64,000 bases of DNA from NCBI RefSeq assembly GCF_001466305.1, contig NZ_JWID01000003.1:126186-190185 (forward strand), in the 5' to 3' direction. The position numbers and the translations under genes were made by a program. Of this stretch, positions 52,787-63,291 are shown in pieces; the stretch's first letter is position 1; the number at the start of each line of letters is the position of its first letter. The notes beneath the pieces are model-generated. The model was not told where the DNA came from, ran no database searches, and saw nothing but the letters and a program-made list of their open reading frames with translations. Origin of the DNA: Defluviitalea phaphyphila. Its GTDB lineage: Bacteria > Bacillota > Clostridia > Lachnospirales > Defluviitaleaceae.

Positions 52787-53869
52787 CTAACGATTTTCTA
52801 TTTCAAATTCTTTCATAAATTCCACTAATGCCTTTACTCCTTCAATAGGCATAGCATTATAAATACTAGCTCTCATTCCTCCAACAGTTCTATGTCCTTT
52901 TAAATTAACTAACCCTTTTTTAGCCGCTTCTTTAACGAATTTTTCATCTAATTCTTTAGAATTTGTAACAAAAGGTATATTCATTAATGAACGGTCTTTA
53001 GGAACAACAGTACCTTTATAAAAATTAGAATTATCTAAAAAATCATATAAAATAGACGCTTTTTCTTTATTTATTTTTTCTAAAGCAGATACTCCACCCA
53101 TTTTTTTTACCCATTCAAAAACTAGTTTTGCTATATAAATACTATACGTTGGAGGGGTATTAAACATAGATCCATTATCTGCATGAGTCTTATAATTAAA
53201 CATAGTGGGTGTAATGTCCATTGCATGTCCTATCAAATCTTCACGTATAATAACAACAGTAAGTCCTGCAGGTCCCATATTTTTTTGTGCTCCTGCAAAA
53301 ATTACTCCAAATTTAGTAACATCATATTCTTCAGAAAGAATATTAGAAGACATGTCAGCAACTAAAGGAATATCCCCTGTATCTGGAATTTCAGTATATC
53401 TTGTTCCATAAATTGTGTTATTAGTAGTTATGTAAAAATAATCTGCATCTTTAGAAAAAGTATTTGGGTCTAATTCTGGAATATAATTAAAAGTTGAATC
53501 TTCAGATGAAGCAACTATATTTACTGTCCCATATCTTTTAGCTTCAGCAATAGCTTTTCTAGACCATTGTCCTGTATTTACATAATCAGCTTTTTTACTA
53601 TTTCTAAAAAGATTTAAAGGAACCATAGCAAATTGACTAGATGCTCCCCCTTGTAAAAAAAGCACCTTGTAATTATCTGGAATATTCATGATTTCTCTTA
53701 ACAGACTTTCCGCTTCATCAATAATATCTTTAAAATCCTTTGAGCGATGGCTCATCTCCATTACAGACATTCCTGTATCACCATAAACAACTAGTTCCTT
53801 TTGGGCCTGTTTTAATACTTCTTCTGGAAGCATAGAAGGTCCTGCTGAAAAATTATAAACTCTATTCAT
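52787..53869 (-). CDS. serC: Phosphoserine aminotransferase
   Basis: 360 residues, PLP fold-type I. NFSAGPSMLPEEVL start, GGASSQFAM and the Schiff-base Lys in FAGAQKNMGPAG. AGGAGGGG lies upstream of ATG 53867-53869; a start six codons earlier is unlikely. It makes phosphoserine with glutamate and feeds from SerA. Needs PLP made by the nearby pdxST. Confidence 0.96.
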   Translation of the reverse strand: MNRVYNFSAGPSMLPEEVLKQAQKELVVYGDTGMSVMEMSHRSKDFKDIIDEAESLLREIMNIPDNYKVLFLQGGASSQFAMVPLNLFRNSKKADYVNTGQWSRKAIAEAKRYGTVNIVASSEDSTFNYIPELDPNTFSKDADYFYITTNNTIYGTRYTEIPDTGDIPLVADMSSNILSEEYDVTKFGVIFAGAQKNMGPAGLTVVIIREDLIGHAMDITPTMFNYKTHADNGSMFNTPPTYSIYIAKLVFEWVKKMGGVSALEKINKEKASILYDFLDNSNFYKGTVVPKDRSLMNIPFVTNSKELDEKFVKEAAKKGLVNLKGHRTVGGMRASIYNAMPIEGVKALVEFMKEFEIENR

Positions 53870-53934
53870 TTTACCCCTCCTAAACAATAATTATTTTAAA
53901 TTATTTGATATTTTGATAACAATGTTTGTTGAAA

Positions 53935-53963
53935 ATTATATCTAAAAATATAAATTTAGTCAA
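53935..53963 (-). promoter_or_regulatory. serC-serA promoter
   Basis: -35 TTGACT (53958-53963), 17-bp spacer and -10 TATAAT (53935-53940). Confidence 0.7.
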
Positions 53964-54012
53964 TGTATTATTATTTTATATTGTTTCAAACTTTTATAAG
54001 ATAAATTTAATT

Positions 54013-54033
54013 CTTAAAATAATAACTTTTAAG
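54013..54033 (-). terminator. Weak hairpin at the argF stop
   Basis: A 7-bp A+T-rich stem CTTAAAA/TTTTAAG containing the argF stop codon, with only a loose U-rich tail. It may be the operon end. Confidence 0.4.
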
Positions 54034-54970
54034 ATAATGTGGCAACCATTACTGCTTTTATAGTGTGCATTCTATTTTCTGCTTCATCAAATACTACAGA
54101 AGCATCACTTTCAAAGACTTCTTCCGTTACTTCATTACCTTTTACTGCAGGAAGACAATGCATAAAAATAGTTGTATTTTTTTCTGTTTTCTTCATCAAT
54201 GAAGTATTAACTTGATAAGGTTTTAAAAGTTTAATTCTTTCTTTTGCCTTTTCTTCTTCTCCCATAGAGCACCATACATCTGTATAAATTACATCTGCTC
54301 CAATCACTACAGAATTAACATCTTCTGTAATAGTAATTTTAGCTTCTGATTTTTCTGCGAATTTTTTACATTCTAAAACAAGTTCTTCTTTTGGCCATAA
54401 ATTCTTAGGAGCAGCTATAGAAAAATCCATACCCATTTTTGAGGCTCCTATCATTAAACTATTGGCCATATTATTTCTTCCATCTCCTACATAAACAAAA
54501 CGAATACCTTTTAAATGCCCAAATTTTTCTTTTATTGTTAAAAAGTCAGCAAGAACTTGTGTTGGATGATAAAGATCCGTTAATCCATTCCAAACTGGAA
54601 CTCCACTATATTTAGCTAATTTTTCTACTGTTTCTTGCTTAAATCCCCTAAATTGTATTCCATCAAACAATCTTCCTAATACTCTTGCAGTATCTTCTAT
54701 AGATTCTTTATGTCCTAATTGTATATCATCTTTTCCTAAATATTCTGGATGAGCCCCTTCATCAATACATCCTATTGTAAAAGCACATCTTGTTCTAGTT
54801 GAAGGTTTCTCAAAAATTAAAGCTATATTTTTTCCTTTTAGAAGTTCTCCTCGTATTCCCATTCTTTTTTTTCTTTTTAAATCTTCTGCTAAATCTAATA
54901 AATATTCAATATCTTTAAAAGTAAAATCTTTTAAAGTTAATAAACTCCTGCCTTTTAAATTTATTCCCAT
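54029..54970 (-). CDS. argF: Ornithine carbamoyltransferase
   Basis: 313 residues. Carbamoyl-phosphate motif STRTRCAF, and ornithine-side [11 protein letters not shown]. Makes citrulline from ornithine and carbamoyl phosphate supplied by CarAB, encoded directly upstream. It could also act catabolically, but the argD-carAB setting favours biosynthesis. Confidence 0.95.
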   Translation of the reverse strand: MGINLKGRSLLTLKDFTFKDIEYLLDLAEDLKRKKRMGIRGELLKGKNIALIFEKPSTRTRCAFTIGCIDEGAHPEYLGKDDIQLGHKESIEDTARVLGRLFDGIQFRGFKQETVEKLAKYSGVPVWNGLTDLYHPTQVLADFLTIKEKFGHLKGIRFVYVGDGRNNMANSLMIGASKMGMDFSIAAPKNLWPKEELVLECKKFAEKSEAKITITEDVNSVVIGADVIYTDVWCSMGEEEKAKERIKLLKPYQVNTSLMKKTEKNTTIFMHCLPAVKGNEVTEEVFESDASVVFDEAENRMHTIKAVMVATLS

Positions 54971-55015
54971 TATGTTCCTCCTTAAATAAACTATTATTTA
55001 AAATCTATTTTATAT

Positions 55016-58000
55016 TTACATATAGTAATCTAAAGTATCATAAGTTAAAGAATTTTTAGAATTATAAATTTTATAAGCTAATATATAAGCTTTTATTGTA
55101 TCTAATGAAGTAAAACATGGGATTTTCATTTGTTCTGCTGTAGTACGAATTTTAAATCCATTTTTACTTGGATCTCTTCCCTGAGTTGGAGTATTAAGAA
55201 CAATAGATATTTCTTTATTTTTCATCATTTCATAAATTGTATCAAAATTATTTATTGAAATTATTTCTACTTCTATACCACAATTTTTAAAATATTTTGC
55301 TGTTCCATCAGTTGCAATAATTTCAAATCCAAAATTTATAAAATCTTTTACTATTTTTAAAGCTTCTTCTCTATCTTTTTTTCGTAAAGATACAAAAACT
55401 TTACCTTTATTAGGAAATGTATATCCTGCTCCACTAAAAGCTTTGAACAATGCTTTGTCATAAACAGAATCTACTCCTAATACTTCGCCTGTGGATTTCA
55501 TTTCAGGAGTTAAGGCAACATCTACATTATGAAGCTTTTGAAATGAAAATACAGGAGCTTTAACAGCAATTAAATTGGTTGATTTATAAAGACCAACTCC
55601 ATATCCTTGATCTATTATTTTTTCTCCTAAAATAACTTTTATTGCCACTTTAACCATGGGTATTTTGGTTACTTTACTTAAAATAGGCACTGTTCTAGAA
55701 GCTCTTGGATTAACTTCTATTACATATACTTTTTCATCTTTTACTACAAATTGTATGTTCATAAGTCCTATTACTTGTAAAGCTTTAGCTATTTTTTTAG
55801 TGTATAAAATTATAGTATCAATAACTTCTTTAGAAAGAGTTTGAGATGGATATACACAAATACTATCGCCAGAATGAACTCCTGTTCTTTCAATATGTTC
55901 CATGATTCCTGGAATAAGTATATCTTCTTTATCTGAAATAGCATCTACTTCTACTTCTTTTCCTTCTATATATTGGTCAATTAAAATAGGATGTTCTGTT
56001 GAAATAGAAGCTGCTTCTTTTACATATTCTATTAATTCTTCTTCTGAATACACTACTTGCATAGCTCTTCCACCAATAACATATGAAGGCCTAACTAATA
56101 CCGGATATCCTATTTCTTTTGCAGCATTTATAGCTTCATCCATATTAGTTACTGCACATCCTTTAGGTTGTGGAATATTAATTTCACGAAGTAATTCTTC
56201 AAAAAGTTTTCTATCTTCAGCCATATTTATAGAATCTACCGATGTTCCTAATATTTGTACTCCTCTTTTTAAAAGCTTTGGTGCTAAATTAATTGCTGTT
56301 TGTCCTCCAAATTGCACAATAACTCCCTTAGGCATTTCTTTTCTAATAACATTATAAACATCTTCAATATATAAAGGCTCAAAGTAAAGTTTTCCTGCAG
56401 TATCAAAATCTGTACTTACAGTTTCAGGATTATTATTAATAATTATAGATTGATAACCAGCTTCTTCAATAGCCCAAACTGCATGAACAGAACAATAATC
56501 AAATTCTATTCCTTGTCCTATTCTTATAGGTCCAGAACCTATAACAATAATCTTTTCCTTCTTACTTATTATATTTTCATCTTCTTGTTCATAAGTGGAA
56601 TAATAATAAGGAGTATTTGATTCAAATTCAGCCGAACAAGTGTCAACCATTTTGTATACTGGATACATATTGTGAGCTCTTCTTAAAGTATCTAACATGG
56701 AAATAGGTTGTTTTGATAATGATTGAATTTCTATATCAGTAAATCCCATCTCTTCTGCTTCTTTTAATAATTCTGCAGTTAATGGTTCTTTAGAAAGTTT
56801 TTTCTCAAGTTCTATTATATGATTTATTTTATGTAAAAACCATTTATCAATCTTTGTTATATCATAAATAATATCAATATTTATTCCTCTTCTTAAAGCT
56901 TCAGCTACTACAAAAATTCTTTGATCATCTGGAATATTTAACTTATCTTTTATTTTTTCATCAGGTAGTTTTGCTAAATCTTCTCTTCTTAATCCTGTAT
57001 CTTTTCCTTCTAATGAAATAACAGCTTTTAAAAAAGAACTTTCAAAATTTCTATCAATTGCCATAACTTCTCCTGTAGCTTTCATTTGTGTTCCTAATAA
57101 CCTATCCGCATAACTAAACTTATCAAAAGGCCATTTAGGAATTTTAGTTACTACATAATCTAAAGTAGGTTCAAAAGAAGCTTTAGTTTTTCCTGTAACA
57201 TAATTGGGGATTTCATGCAAGTGTAATCCTATGGCAATTTTAGCTGCAATTTTAGCAATAGGATATCCAGCAGCTTTTGAAGCTAAAGCGGAAGACCTAC
57301 TTACTCTAGGATTTACTTCTATTACTACATACTCCATACTATTTGGGTTAAGGGCAAACTGTACATTACAACCTCCTTCTATCTTAAGAGCACGAATAAT
57401 TTTAATAGCAGAACTTCTTAGCATATGTACCTCTTCGTCTCTTAATGTTTGACAAGGAGCTACAACAATACTATCTCCTGTATGAATTCCTACAGGGTCT
57501 ATATTTTCCATATTACATACAATAATACAAGTATCATTACTATCTCGCATAACTTCATATTCTATTTCTTTCCATCCAGCAACACTTTGTTCTAAGAGGG
57601 CTTGATGAATCCTACTATGCATTAATCCTTTATAGAGAATTTTCTCTAATTCTTCCATATTATTAGCAATTCCTCCACCAGTCCCTCCTAAAGTATATGC
57701 CGGCCTTACTATTATAGGAAAACCTATTTCTTTTGCAAATTTTACTCCTTCCTCTATAGAAGATACTATTTTACTTTTTGGAATAGGCTCTCCTATAGCT
57801 TGCATTAATTCTTTAAACTTTTCTCTATCTTCTGCATTTTGAATAGCATCTAAAGATGTTCCTAAAAGTTTTACATTATATTTATCTAATATTTGTGCTT
57901 CTTTTAATTCTACAGCAAGATTTAACCCTGTTTGTCCTCCTAAAGTAGGAAGCAGACCATCAGGTCTTTCTTTATCAATAATATAAGAAAGAGCTTCTAT

Positions 58001-58210
58001 ATTTAAAGGCTGTATATATACCTTATCAGCTATATTTTCATCAGTCATAATAGTGGCAGGATTACTATTTACTAAAACAACTTCTATTCCTTCTTCTTTT
58101 AATGCTTTACAAGCTTGAGTCCCTGCATAATCAAATTCTGCGGCTTGACCAATAATAATAGGACCTGAACCAATTACTAATACTTTTTTTATGTCTTTAT
58201 TCTTAGGCAT
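55016..58210 (-). CDS. carB: Carbamoyl-phosphate synthase large subunit
   Basis: 1064 residues, full length, with two homologous ATP-grasp halves ([20 protein letters not shown] and [16 protein letters not shown] starts) and a C-terminal MGS-like allosteric domain. Makes carbamoyl phosphate for arginine and pyrimidines. It overlaps the end of carA by eight bases. Confidence 0.98.
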   Translation of the reverse strand: MPKNKDIKKVLVIGSGPIIIGQAAEFDYAGTQACKALKEEGIEVVLVNSNPATIMTDENIADKVYIQPLNIEALSYIIDKERPDGLLPTLGGQTGLNLAVELKEAQILDKYNVKLLGTSLDAIQNAEDREKFKELMQAIGEPIPKSKIVSSIEEGVKFAKEIGFPIIVRPAYTLGGTGGGIANNMEELEKILYKGLMHSRIHQALLEQSVAGWKEIEYEVMRDSNDTCIIVCNMENIDPVGIHTGDSIVVAPCQTLRDEEVHMLRSSAIKIIRALKIEGGCNVQFALNPNSMEYVVIEVNPRVSRSSALASKAAGYPIAKIAAKIAIGLHLHEIPNYVTGKTKASFEPTLDYVVTKIPKWPFDKFSYADRLLGTQMKATGEVMAIDRNFESSFLKAVISLEGKDTGLRREDLAKLPDEKIKDKLNIPDDQRIFVVAEALRRGINIDIIYDITKIDKWFLHKINHIIELEKKLSKEPLTAELLKEAEEMGFTDIEIQSLSKQPISMLDTLRRAHNMYPVYKMVDTCSAEFESNTPYYYSTYEQEDENIISKKEKIIVIGSGPIRIGQGIEFDYCSVHAVWAIEEAGYQSIIINNNPETVSTDFDTAGKLYFEPLYIEDVYNVIRKEMPKGVIVQFGGQTAINLAPKLLKRGVQILGTSVDSINMAEDRKLFEELLREINIPQPKGCAVTNMDEAINAAKEIGYPVLVRPSYVIGGRAMQVVYSEEELIEYVKEAASISTEHPILIDQYIEGKEVEVDAISDKEDILIPGIMEHIERTGVHSGDSICVYPSQTLSKEVIDTIILYTKKIAKALQVIGLMNIQFVVKDEKVYVIEVNPRASRTVPILSKVTKIPMVKVAIKVILGEKIIDQGYGVGLYKSTNLIAVKAPVFSFQKLHNVDVALTPEMKSTGEVLGVDSVYDKALFKAFSGAGYTFPNKGKVFVSLRKKDREEALKIVKDFINFGFEIIATDGTAKYFKNCGIEVEIISINNFDTIYEMMKNKEISIVLNTPTQGRDPSKNGFKIRTTAEQMKIPCFTSLDTIKAYILAYKIYNSKNSLTYDTLDYYM

Positions 58211-59270
58211 TGTCTCCCTCCTCTACTAAATCAACCCAATGTTTTAAAATTATACTGGCATCATTAGGACCTGGCCCTGCTTCAGGATGAAATTGAACCG
58301 CATTAATATTTAATCCTTTATTGCAAAATCCTTCTACGGTAGAATCATTTATATTAATATGAGTTATTTCTATTTCTTTTGTGATACTATCTTTTACAGC
58401 ATATCCATGATTTTGAGCGGTTATCATAATTTTATTAGTTCTTAAATCTAATACTGGATGATTTCCTCCTCTATGCCCAAATTTCATTTTATAAGTATCT
58501 CCTCCTAAAGCTAAAGCAAGAATTTGATGCCCTAAGCATATTCCAAATAATGGGATTTTGCCTATTAATTTTTCAGCTGTATTAATGGCAACTTTTACAT
58601 CTTTAGGATCTCCAGGGCCATTAGAAAATAAAACAGCATCTAAATTATAAGAAAGAATTTTTTCATAAGATGTATCCCATGGGAATATGGTAAGAGAACA
58701 TCCAAGATTTTTTAATTGTTTTTCTATACCTTTTTTTAATCCTAAATCAATTATTCCTATATGTTTACCCTTCCCTTTTATATTTTTTATATCTTTTATA
58801 GATACATTAGATACAATATTTTTAGGAAATGAATATTCTTTTAATTGTTTTTTTATGTTATCATCTATTTTTTCTGTTGTTAAAACACAATTCATAGTAC
58901 CTTGATTCCTAATTTTTTTAGTAAGCATTCTGGTATCAACATTAGAAATAGCAAATATTCCTTCTTTTTTTAAATAATCTGATAAATTTTCTTCGCTTTT
59001 CCAATTACTATCATGTTTAGAATATTCTTTAACCACAAATCCTCTAACTTGTATTTTATTTGATTCAACATCTTCTTTGTTAACCCCATAATTACCTATA
59101 AGGGGATAAGTCATTACTACTATTTGCCCTGCATAAGAAGGATCTGTAAGAATTTCTTGATATCCTGACATAGATGTATTAAAAACAATTTCTCCAAATA
59201 CCGTTTTATTTGCTCCAAAGGCTTTACCTTTAAAAACTGTTCCATCCTCTAGTAATATATATGCGTCCAT
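58203..59270 (-). CDS. carA: Carbamoyl-phosphate synthase small subunit
   Basis: 355 residues: N-terminal CarA-specific domain and class I glutaminase with Cys in GICLGHQIL and His/Glu in [10 protein letters not shown]. Starts two bases after the argD stop, so co-transcribed with it. Confidence 0.97.
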   Translation of the reverse strand: MDAYILLEDGTVFKGKAFGANKTVFGEIVFNTSMSGYQEILTDPSYAGQIVVMTYPLIGNYGVNKEDVESNKIQVRGFVVKEYSKHDSNWKSEENLSDYLKKEGIFAISNVDTRMLTKKIRNQGTMNCVLTTEKIDDNIKKQLKEYSFPKNIVSNVSIKDIKNIKGKGKHIGIIDLGLKKGIEKQLKNLGCSLTIFPWDTSYEKILSYNLDAVLFSNGPGDPKDVKVAINTAEKLIGKIPLFGICLGHQILALALGGDTYKMKFGHRGGNHPVLDLRTNKIMITAQNHGYAVKDSITKEIEITHININDSTVEGFCNKGLNINAVQFHPEAGPGPNDASIILKHWVDLVEEGDNA

Positions 59271-59272
59271 TT

Positions 59273-60463
59273 TTAAACCCCCTTTAAAACTTCCTCAAGT
59301 ATATCTATTGCTTCATTTATTTCATTTTCTTTTATTATAAGAGGGGGAACGAATCTAATAACATTCGACCCTGCTCCTACAAGTAATAACCCTTTTTCAA
59401 TACAAGATTTAATAATATCTCCTATAGGAATGGATAATTCAATACCTTGCATCAATCCTATTCCTCTAACATCTATAATTATGTTAAATTTTTCTTTTAA
59501 ATTTAAAAGTTTTTCTCTTAAATATTTTCCTTGTTCTTTTACATTTTTTAATATATTATCATTAATTAAAGTATTTAAAACTATTTTAGCTGCTGTACAT
59601 GCTGCTGGATTTCCTCCAAAGGTAGAGGCATGGTCTCCTGGTTGAAATACAGAAGAACATTTTTTATTTGCCATCATAGCTCCAATAGGAAATCCTCCTC
59701 CTAATCCTTTAGCAAGACAAATTACATCTGGAAATACTTCATAAGCTTCATAAGCAAACAAATAACCTGTACGACCTATTCCACATTGAACTTCATCATA
59801 CATAAGCAAAATATTTTTTTCATCACAAAGTTCTCGTATATTCTTTAAAAATTCTTTATCAGCTGGTCTTATTCCGCCTTCTCCTTGAATAGGTTCAAGA
59901 AGAATAGCACAAGTTTTATTAGAAATTATTTTTTTAACTGATTCAAAATTATTATACTCAGCATATAATATTCCATCTAAAAGAGGATTTAAATCCTTTT
60001 GATATTTACTTTGTCCTGTTGCTGTAATAGCTCCCATAGTCCTTCCATGAAATGATTGTTTCATAGTTATTATTTCATAACAATCTTCGCCATGAAATTT
60101 TTTACCGTATTTTCTTGCTAATTTTATAGCACTTTCTACAGCTTCTGCTCCACTATTACAAAAGAAAACCTTGTCGAAAATACTATTTTTTATTAAAATT
60201 TCTGCTGCTTCAATATTAGGAATATTCCAATATAGATTAGAACAATGTATTAAATTTTTCATCTGATTATAAAGAGCATTTATTAAGGTTTGATTTTTAT
60301 ATCCTAAACTATTAACGGCAATTCCTGAAACAAAATCTAAATATTTTTTACCATCAATATCTTTTAAATATACTCCTTCCCCATCGGATAATGTTATAGG
60401 AAATCTATTATATGTATTCATAATTACATTTTTACCTCGTTCTATCCATTTATCTTGTGCCAT
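59273..60463 (-). CDS. argD: Acetylornithine aminotransferase
   Basis: 396 residues, class III PLP aminotransferase: SGAEAVESAIKLAR, YDEVQCGIGRTG and Schiff-base Lys in CLAKGLGGGFPIGA. ATG 60461-60463 is eight bases behind GAGGAG. First gene of argD-carA-carB-argF, behind a promoter with an inverted repeat. Confidence 0.94.
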   Translation of the reverse strand: MAQDKWIERGKNVIMNTYNRFPITLSDGEGVYLKDIDGKKYLDFVSGIAVNSLGYKNQTLINALYNQMKNLIHCSNLYWNIPNIEAAEILIKNSIFDKVFFCNSGAEAVESAIKLARKYGKKFHGEDCYEIITMKQSFHGRTMGAITATGQSKYQKDLNPLLDGILYAEYNNFESVKKIISNKTCAILLEPIQGEGGIRPADKEFLKNIRELCDEKNILLMYDEVQCGIGRTGYLFAYEAYEVFPDVICLAKGLGGGFPIGAMMANKKCSSVFQPGDHASTFGGNPAACTAAKIVLNTLINDNILKNVKEQGKYLREKLLNLKEKFNIIIDVRGIGLMQGIELSIPIGDIIKSCIEKGLLLVGAGSNVIRFVPPLIIKENEINEAIDILEEVLKGV

Positions 60464-60517
60464 ATATATCACTCCTCTATATTAACTTAAATTCAATACC
60501 TTTTATATCTTTTTATA

Positions 60518-60546
60518 ATTATACATCTATTTGTTTTTTTATGCAA
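60518..60546 (-). promoter_or_regulatory. argD operon promoter
   Basis: -35 TTGCAT (60541-60546), 17-bp spacer and -10 TATAAT (60518-60523). Confidence 0.65.
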
Positions 60547-60589
60547 TAATTATCCTTTAATTCTTTTGAAAATCATAATTATTATGCAT
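60541..60589. promoter_or_regulatory. Inverted repeat at the argD promoter, candidate ArgR operator
   Basis: ATGCAATAATTAT (60541-60553) and ATAATTATTATGCAT (60575-60589) face each other across 21 bases; the first covers the -35. They recall A+T-rich ARG boxes (TGNAT..ATNCA) but do not match the Bacillus consensus exactly. Confidence 0.45.
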
Positions 60590-60594
60590 AAATA

Positions 60595-60624
60595 TAAAGA
60601 CCTGTGAAAACTCACAGGCCTTTA
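60595..60624 (-). terminator. Terminator after the HD-domain gene
   Basis: A CCTGTGA/TCACAGG core stem extended by AAAG/CTTT with one G-U pair. Confidence 0.8.
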
Positions 60625-60629
60625 TAAAT

Positions 60630-61196
60630 TTATATTAAACTTTCTCCTATTTTATTTAATTCTTTTTCTCTTTCTACTAATGCTTCTATCACTGTTTTTA
60701 TATGCTCATCCATTTCTACTCCTAATTCTTTAGCCCCTTGTTTTACAATTTCTCTATCTACTCCTCTTGCAAAAGCTTTATCTTTTAATTTTTTCTTAAT
60801 TGATTTTACTTTTATGCCTTCAAAACTTTTATTAGGTCTAACTAATATGTATGCTATTATAAAACTAGACAACTCATCTACTGCATAAAGCACTTTAGCT
60901 AAAAGAGTCTCTCTTGGCGTATTAGTATTATCGGCATGTCCTTTTACAGCATTTATAATATCTTCTGGATATCCTTTTTCTTTAAGGATCTCTACTCCTT
61001 TTAGAGGATGTTCTTTAGGATACATTTCATAATCTAGATCATGAATAAGACCGGTAATTCCCCAATATTCTACATCTTCATTATATTTTTTGGCATATCC
61101 TCGCATAGCAGCTTCTACAGCTAAAGCATGCTTTATTAAACTACGAGATTTGGTATATTCCATTAATAAATTTAAAGCTTCTTCTCTTGTAACCAT
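60630..61196 (-). CDS. HD-domain hydrolase
   Basis: 188 residues with an HD phosphohydrolase core: H in SLIKHALAVE, GLIHDLDYE with the His-Asp pair, VKGHAD and AVDELSS. ATG 61194-61196 stands nine bases behind AGGAG. Small HD proteins of this kind are usually nucleotide or phosphate-ester hydrolases; the substrate is not known. Monocistronic. Confidence 0.85.
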   Translation of the reverse strand: MVTREEALNLLMEYTKSRSLIKHALAVEAAMRGYAKKYNEDVEYWGITGLIHDLDYEMYPKEHPLKGVEILKEKGYPEDIINAVKGHADNTNTPRETLLAKVLYAVDELSSFIIAYILVRPNKSFEGIKVKSIKKKLKDKAFARGVDREIVKQGAKELGVEMDEHIKTVIEALVEREKELNKIGESLI

Positions 61197-61226
61197 AAAT
61201 ATCATCTCCTTTTATATTTAATTAAA

Positions 61227-61255
61227 AATTTAATTATTTTTTTTTAATATGTCAA
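61227..61255 (-). promoter_or_regulatory. HD-domain gene promoter
   Basis: -35 TTGACA (61250-61255), 17-bp spacer and -10 TAAATT (61227-61232). Confidence 0.5.
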
Positions 61256-61274
61256 TATTTTTTAAGCTAAATAC

Positions 61275-61303
61275 TTGACAATTTTTAAAAATATATTTAT
61301 TAT
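61275..61303 (+). promoter_or_regulatory. Patatin gene promoter
   Basis: -35 TTGACA (61275-61280), 17-bp spacer and -10 TATTAT (61298-61303). Confidence 0.65.
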
Positions 61304-61337
61304 TACAAATTGTTACAATATTTTAGGAGGTAAGCCT

Positions 61338-62204
61338 ATGAAAAAAATTGGGTTGGTATTAGAAGGAGGAGGAATGCGTGGCTTATATACTTCAGGAGTG
61401 CTAGATTTTTTCATTGATAATAACATATATTTCTCATATATAATAGGAGTTTCTACCGGAGCTTGTAATGCTATTTCGTATATTTTAAAACAAAAAGAAA
61501 AAAGCAAAGATATAAATGCTAATTATGTTAGAGATAAAAAATATATTAGTTTTAAAAATTTAATTAAAGATAAGGAACTTTTTGAAACTAAATTTCTTTT
61601 TGAAGATATTTCTAATAAATTATGCCCTTTTGATTATAATGCTTTTTATAATTCAAAAGAAACAGTTGTTGTATGTACAACTAATTGTAATACTGGTAAA
61701 CCTATGTATTTTTATAAAAATAAATCTGATAAATTTTTTGAAGCTATTAAAGCATCTATGAGCCTTCCATTTGTAAATAAAATAGTTAATTTAAATGGAT
61801 ATCCTCTATTAGATGGTGGAATTACAGATGCTATTCCTATTAAAAAATCTATATTTGACGGCAACAGTAAAAATGTAATTATTCTTACTAGACACAGAGG
61901 ATATAGAAAAAATCCTACTGAAATAAAAAAAATAGCAGATAAATTTTATCCCCAATATCCAAAATTAATAGAAGCACTTTGTAATCGTCATATTATGTAT
62001 AATAAAACATTAGAATATATTAGGATGCTAGAAAGAATAGGAAAAGTGTTTATTATCGCTCCGTCTGAACCTTTAAAAGTAAACAAAATAGATAGAAATC
62101 CTAAAAAACTTGCTGATTTATATAAAAAAGGTTATAAAGATGCTGAAAAAATATATTTTAAATTAAGTCAATGGTTAAAAAAACAGATAGAACTATTAAG
62201 TTAA
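61338..62204 (+). CDS. Patatin-like phospholipase
   Basis: 288 residues. Oxyanion loop LEGGGMRG, nucleophile Ser in GVSTG and Asp in the LLDGGITDAIP block form the patatin catalytic dyad. No signal peptide or membrane segment, so probably a cytoplasmic lipid acyl hydrolase of the YjjU/RssA-like kind. ATG 61338 lies seven bases behind AGGAGG. Monocistronic, divergent from the HD gene. Confidence 0.9.
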   Translation: MKKIGLVLEGGGMRGLYTSGVLDFFIDNNIYFSYIIGVSTGACNAISYILKQKEKSKDINANYVRDKKYISFKNLIKDKELFETKFLFEDISNKLCPFDYNAFYNSKETVVVCTTNCNTGKPMYFYKNKSDKFFEAIKASMSLPFVNKIVNLNGYPLLDGGITDAIPIKKSIFDGNSKNVIILTRHRGYRKNPTEIKKIADKFYPQYPKLIEALCNRHIMYNKTLEYIRMLERIGKVFIIAPSEPLKVNKIDRNPKKLADLYKKGYKDAEKIYFKLSQWLKKQIELLS

Positions 62205-62220
62205 ATAGTTCTATCTGTTT
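62181..62220. terminator. Terminator between the patatin and CDF genes
   Basis: A perfect 17-bp stem AAACAGATAGAACTATT with six-base loop holding the patatin stop. On the minus strand a U7 run follows, so it mainly serves the CDF gene; on the plus strand the tail is weaker. Confidence 0.85.
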
Positions 62221-62226
62221 AATATA

Positions 62227-63150
62227 TTATTTTTCTAACATATCTTCTGTTAATCCAAAACTCTCATCGTGTTCTACATTCCCTATAGGTTCAACATGAA
62301 CTATAACATCATATACATTTTCTACATTTTCTTTTATACTTTTTTCTACTTCCATTGCTATTTTATGTCCATCTAATACATTCAAATTTCCATCTACTTC
62401 AATATCTGTGTCCACAATATAAAAATTAGCAAGTTTTCTTACTCTTGTACGATGAGGATTATAGGCTCCTTTTATAGAATCAATAGCTCTAAATATTTCT
62501 TCATATATTGTCGTATCTTCAACTCCATCCATTAACTCTATATTTGTTTCTATAACTATATCATAAGCTACTTTTATAATCCATAAACTTATAATAGTTG
62601 CTGTTATAGAATCTAATATTGGAAGATTAAACCAAAATGTAAACATAAGACCAACTAATACACTACTTGAAATAATAATATCATTTCTCATATTTTGCCC
62701 ATTAGCTATAAGCATAGAACTATTTGTTTTCTTCCCTACTCTATATTGATAAAAAGCTAAAAATATTTTACCAATAATAGAAATAATAGTTATATATATG
62801 GATATATTAGAAGGCACTTCTATAGTTTTTTTAAAAAATATCTTACTTATTGAATTCATAAAAAGTTGCGCTCCTGCGAAAAAAATAATAAAAGCTAGTA
62901 TAATAGTTGCTATTGTTTCTGCTCTATGATGACCATAGGCATGTTCTCTATCCGGTGGCTTTGATATTATTTTAGCAGCAAATAAAGTAATAATACTTAT
63001 TACAATATCGGTAGATGAATCTATTCCATCACCTATTAATGCCATACTTCTTGAAATTATTCCAAATATTATTTTAAGTAAAGCTAATATACTGTTTCCT
63101 ATAATTCCAACCCAGGAAGCTTTCGTAATTTCTTTTTTTCTATCTTGCAT
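62227..63150 (-). CDS. Cation diffusion facilitator metal exporter
   Basis: 307 residues: six membrane helices with metal-site residues in DGIDSSTD and HAYGHHRAE, and a cytoplasmic C-terminal ferredoxin-like domain with HxD-type residues. Proton-coupled efflux of Zn2+, Fe2+, Mn2+ or Co2+; the metal is not resolved by sequence alone. AGGAG precedes the ATG. Confidence 0.93.
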   Translation of the reverse strand: MQDRKKEITKASWVGIIGNSILALLKIIFGIISRSMALIGDGIDSSTDIVISIITLFAAKIISKPPDREHAYGHHRAETIATIILAFIIFFAGAQLFMNSISKIFFKKTIEVPSNISIYITIISIIGKIFLAFYQYRVGKKTNSSMLIANGQNMRNDIIISSSVLVGLMFTFWFNLPILDSITATIISLWIIKVAYDIVIETNIELMDGVEDTTIYEEIFRAIDSIKGAYNPHRTRVRKLANFYIVDTDIEVDGNLNVLDGHKIAMEVEKSIKENVENVYDVIVHVEPIGNVEHDESFGLTEDMLEK

Positions 63151-63200
63151 TATATAACTCCTTTTTTAATTATATACATATTTTTATACATATAGCTATT

Positions 63201-63229
63201 ATAATACAAAAAATTAAAATCAAAGTAAA
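63201..63229 (-). promoter_or_regulatory. CDF gene promoter
   Basis: -35 TTTACT (63224-63229), 17-bp spacer and -10 TATTAT (63201-63206). Confidence 0.45.
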
Positions 63230-63266
63230 TATAAATAAAAAAAAAATTTATTCTTTTAATAAAAAA

Positions 63267-63285
63267 AGTGCGTCTTATACGCACT
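63267..63285 (-). terminator. Terminator after argB
   Basis: An AGTGCGT/ACGCACT stem with five-base loop followed by U7 on the minus strand. Confidence 0.88.
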
Positions 63286-63291
63286 CTTCCT

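Noticed and set aside
52787-53869. serC as part of vitamin B6 synthesis, given nearby pdx genes
   Set aside because: PdxST is the ribose 5-phosphate route and does not need SerC; serC is paired with serA behind its own promoter.
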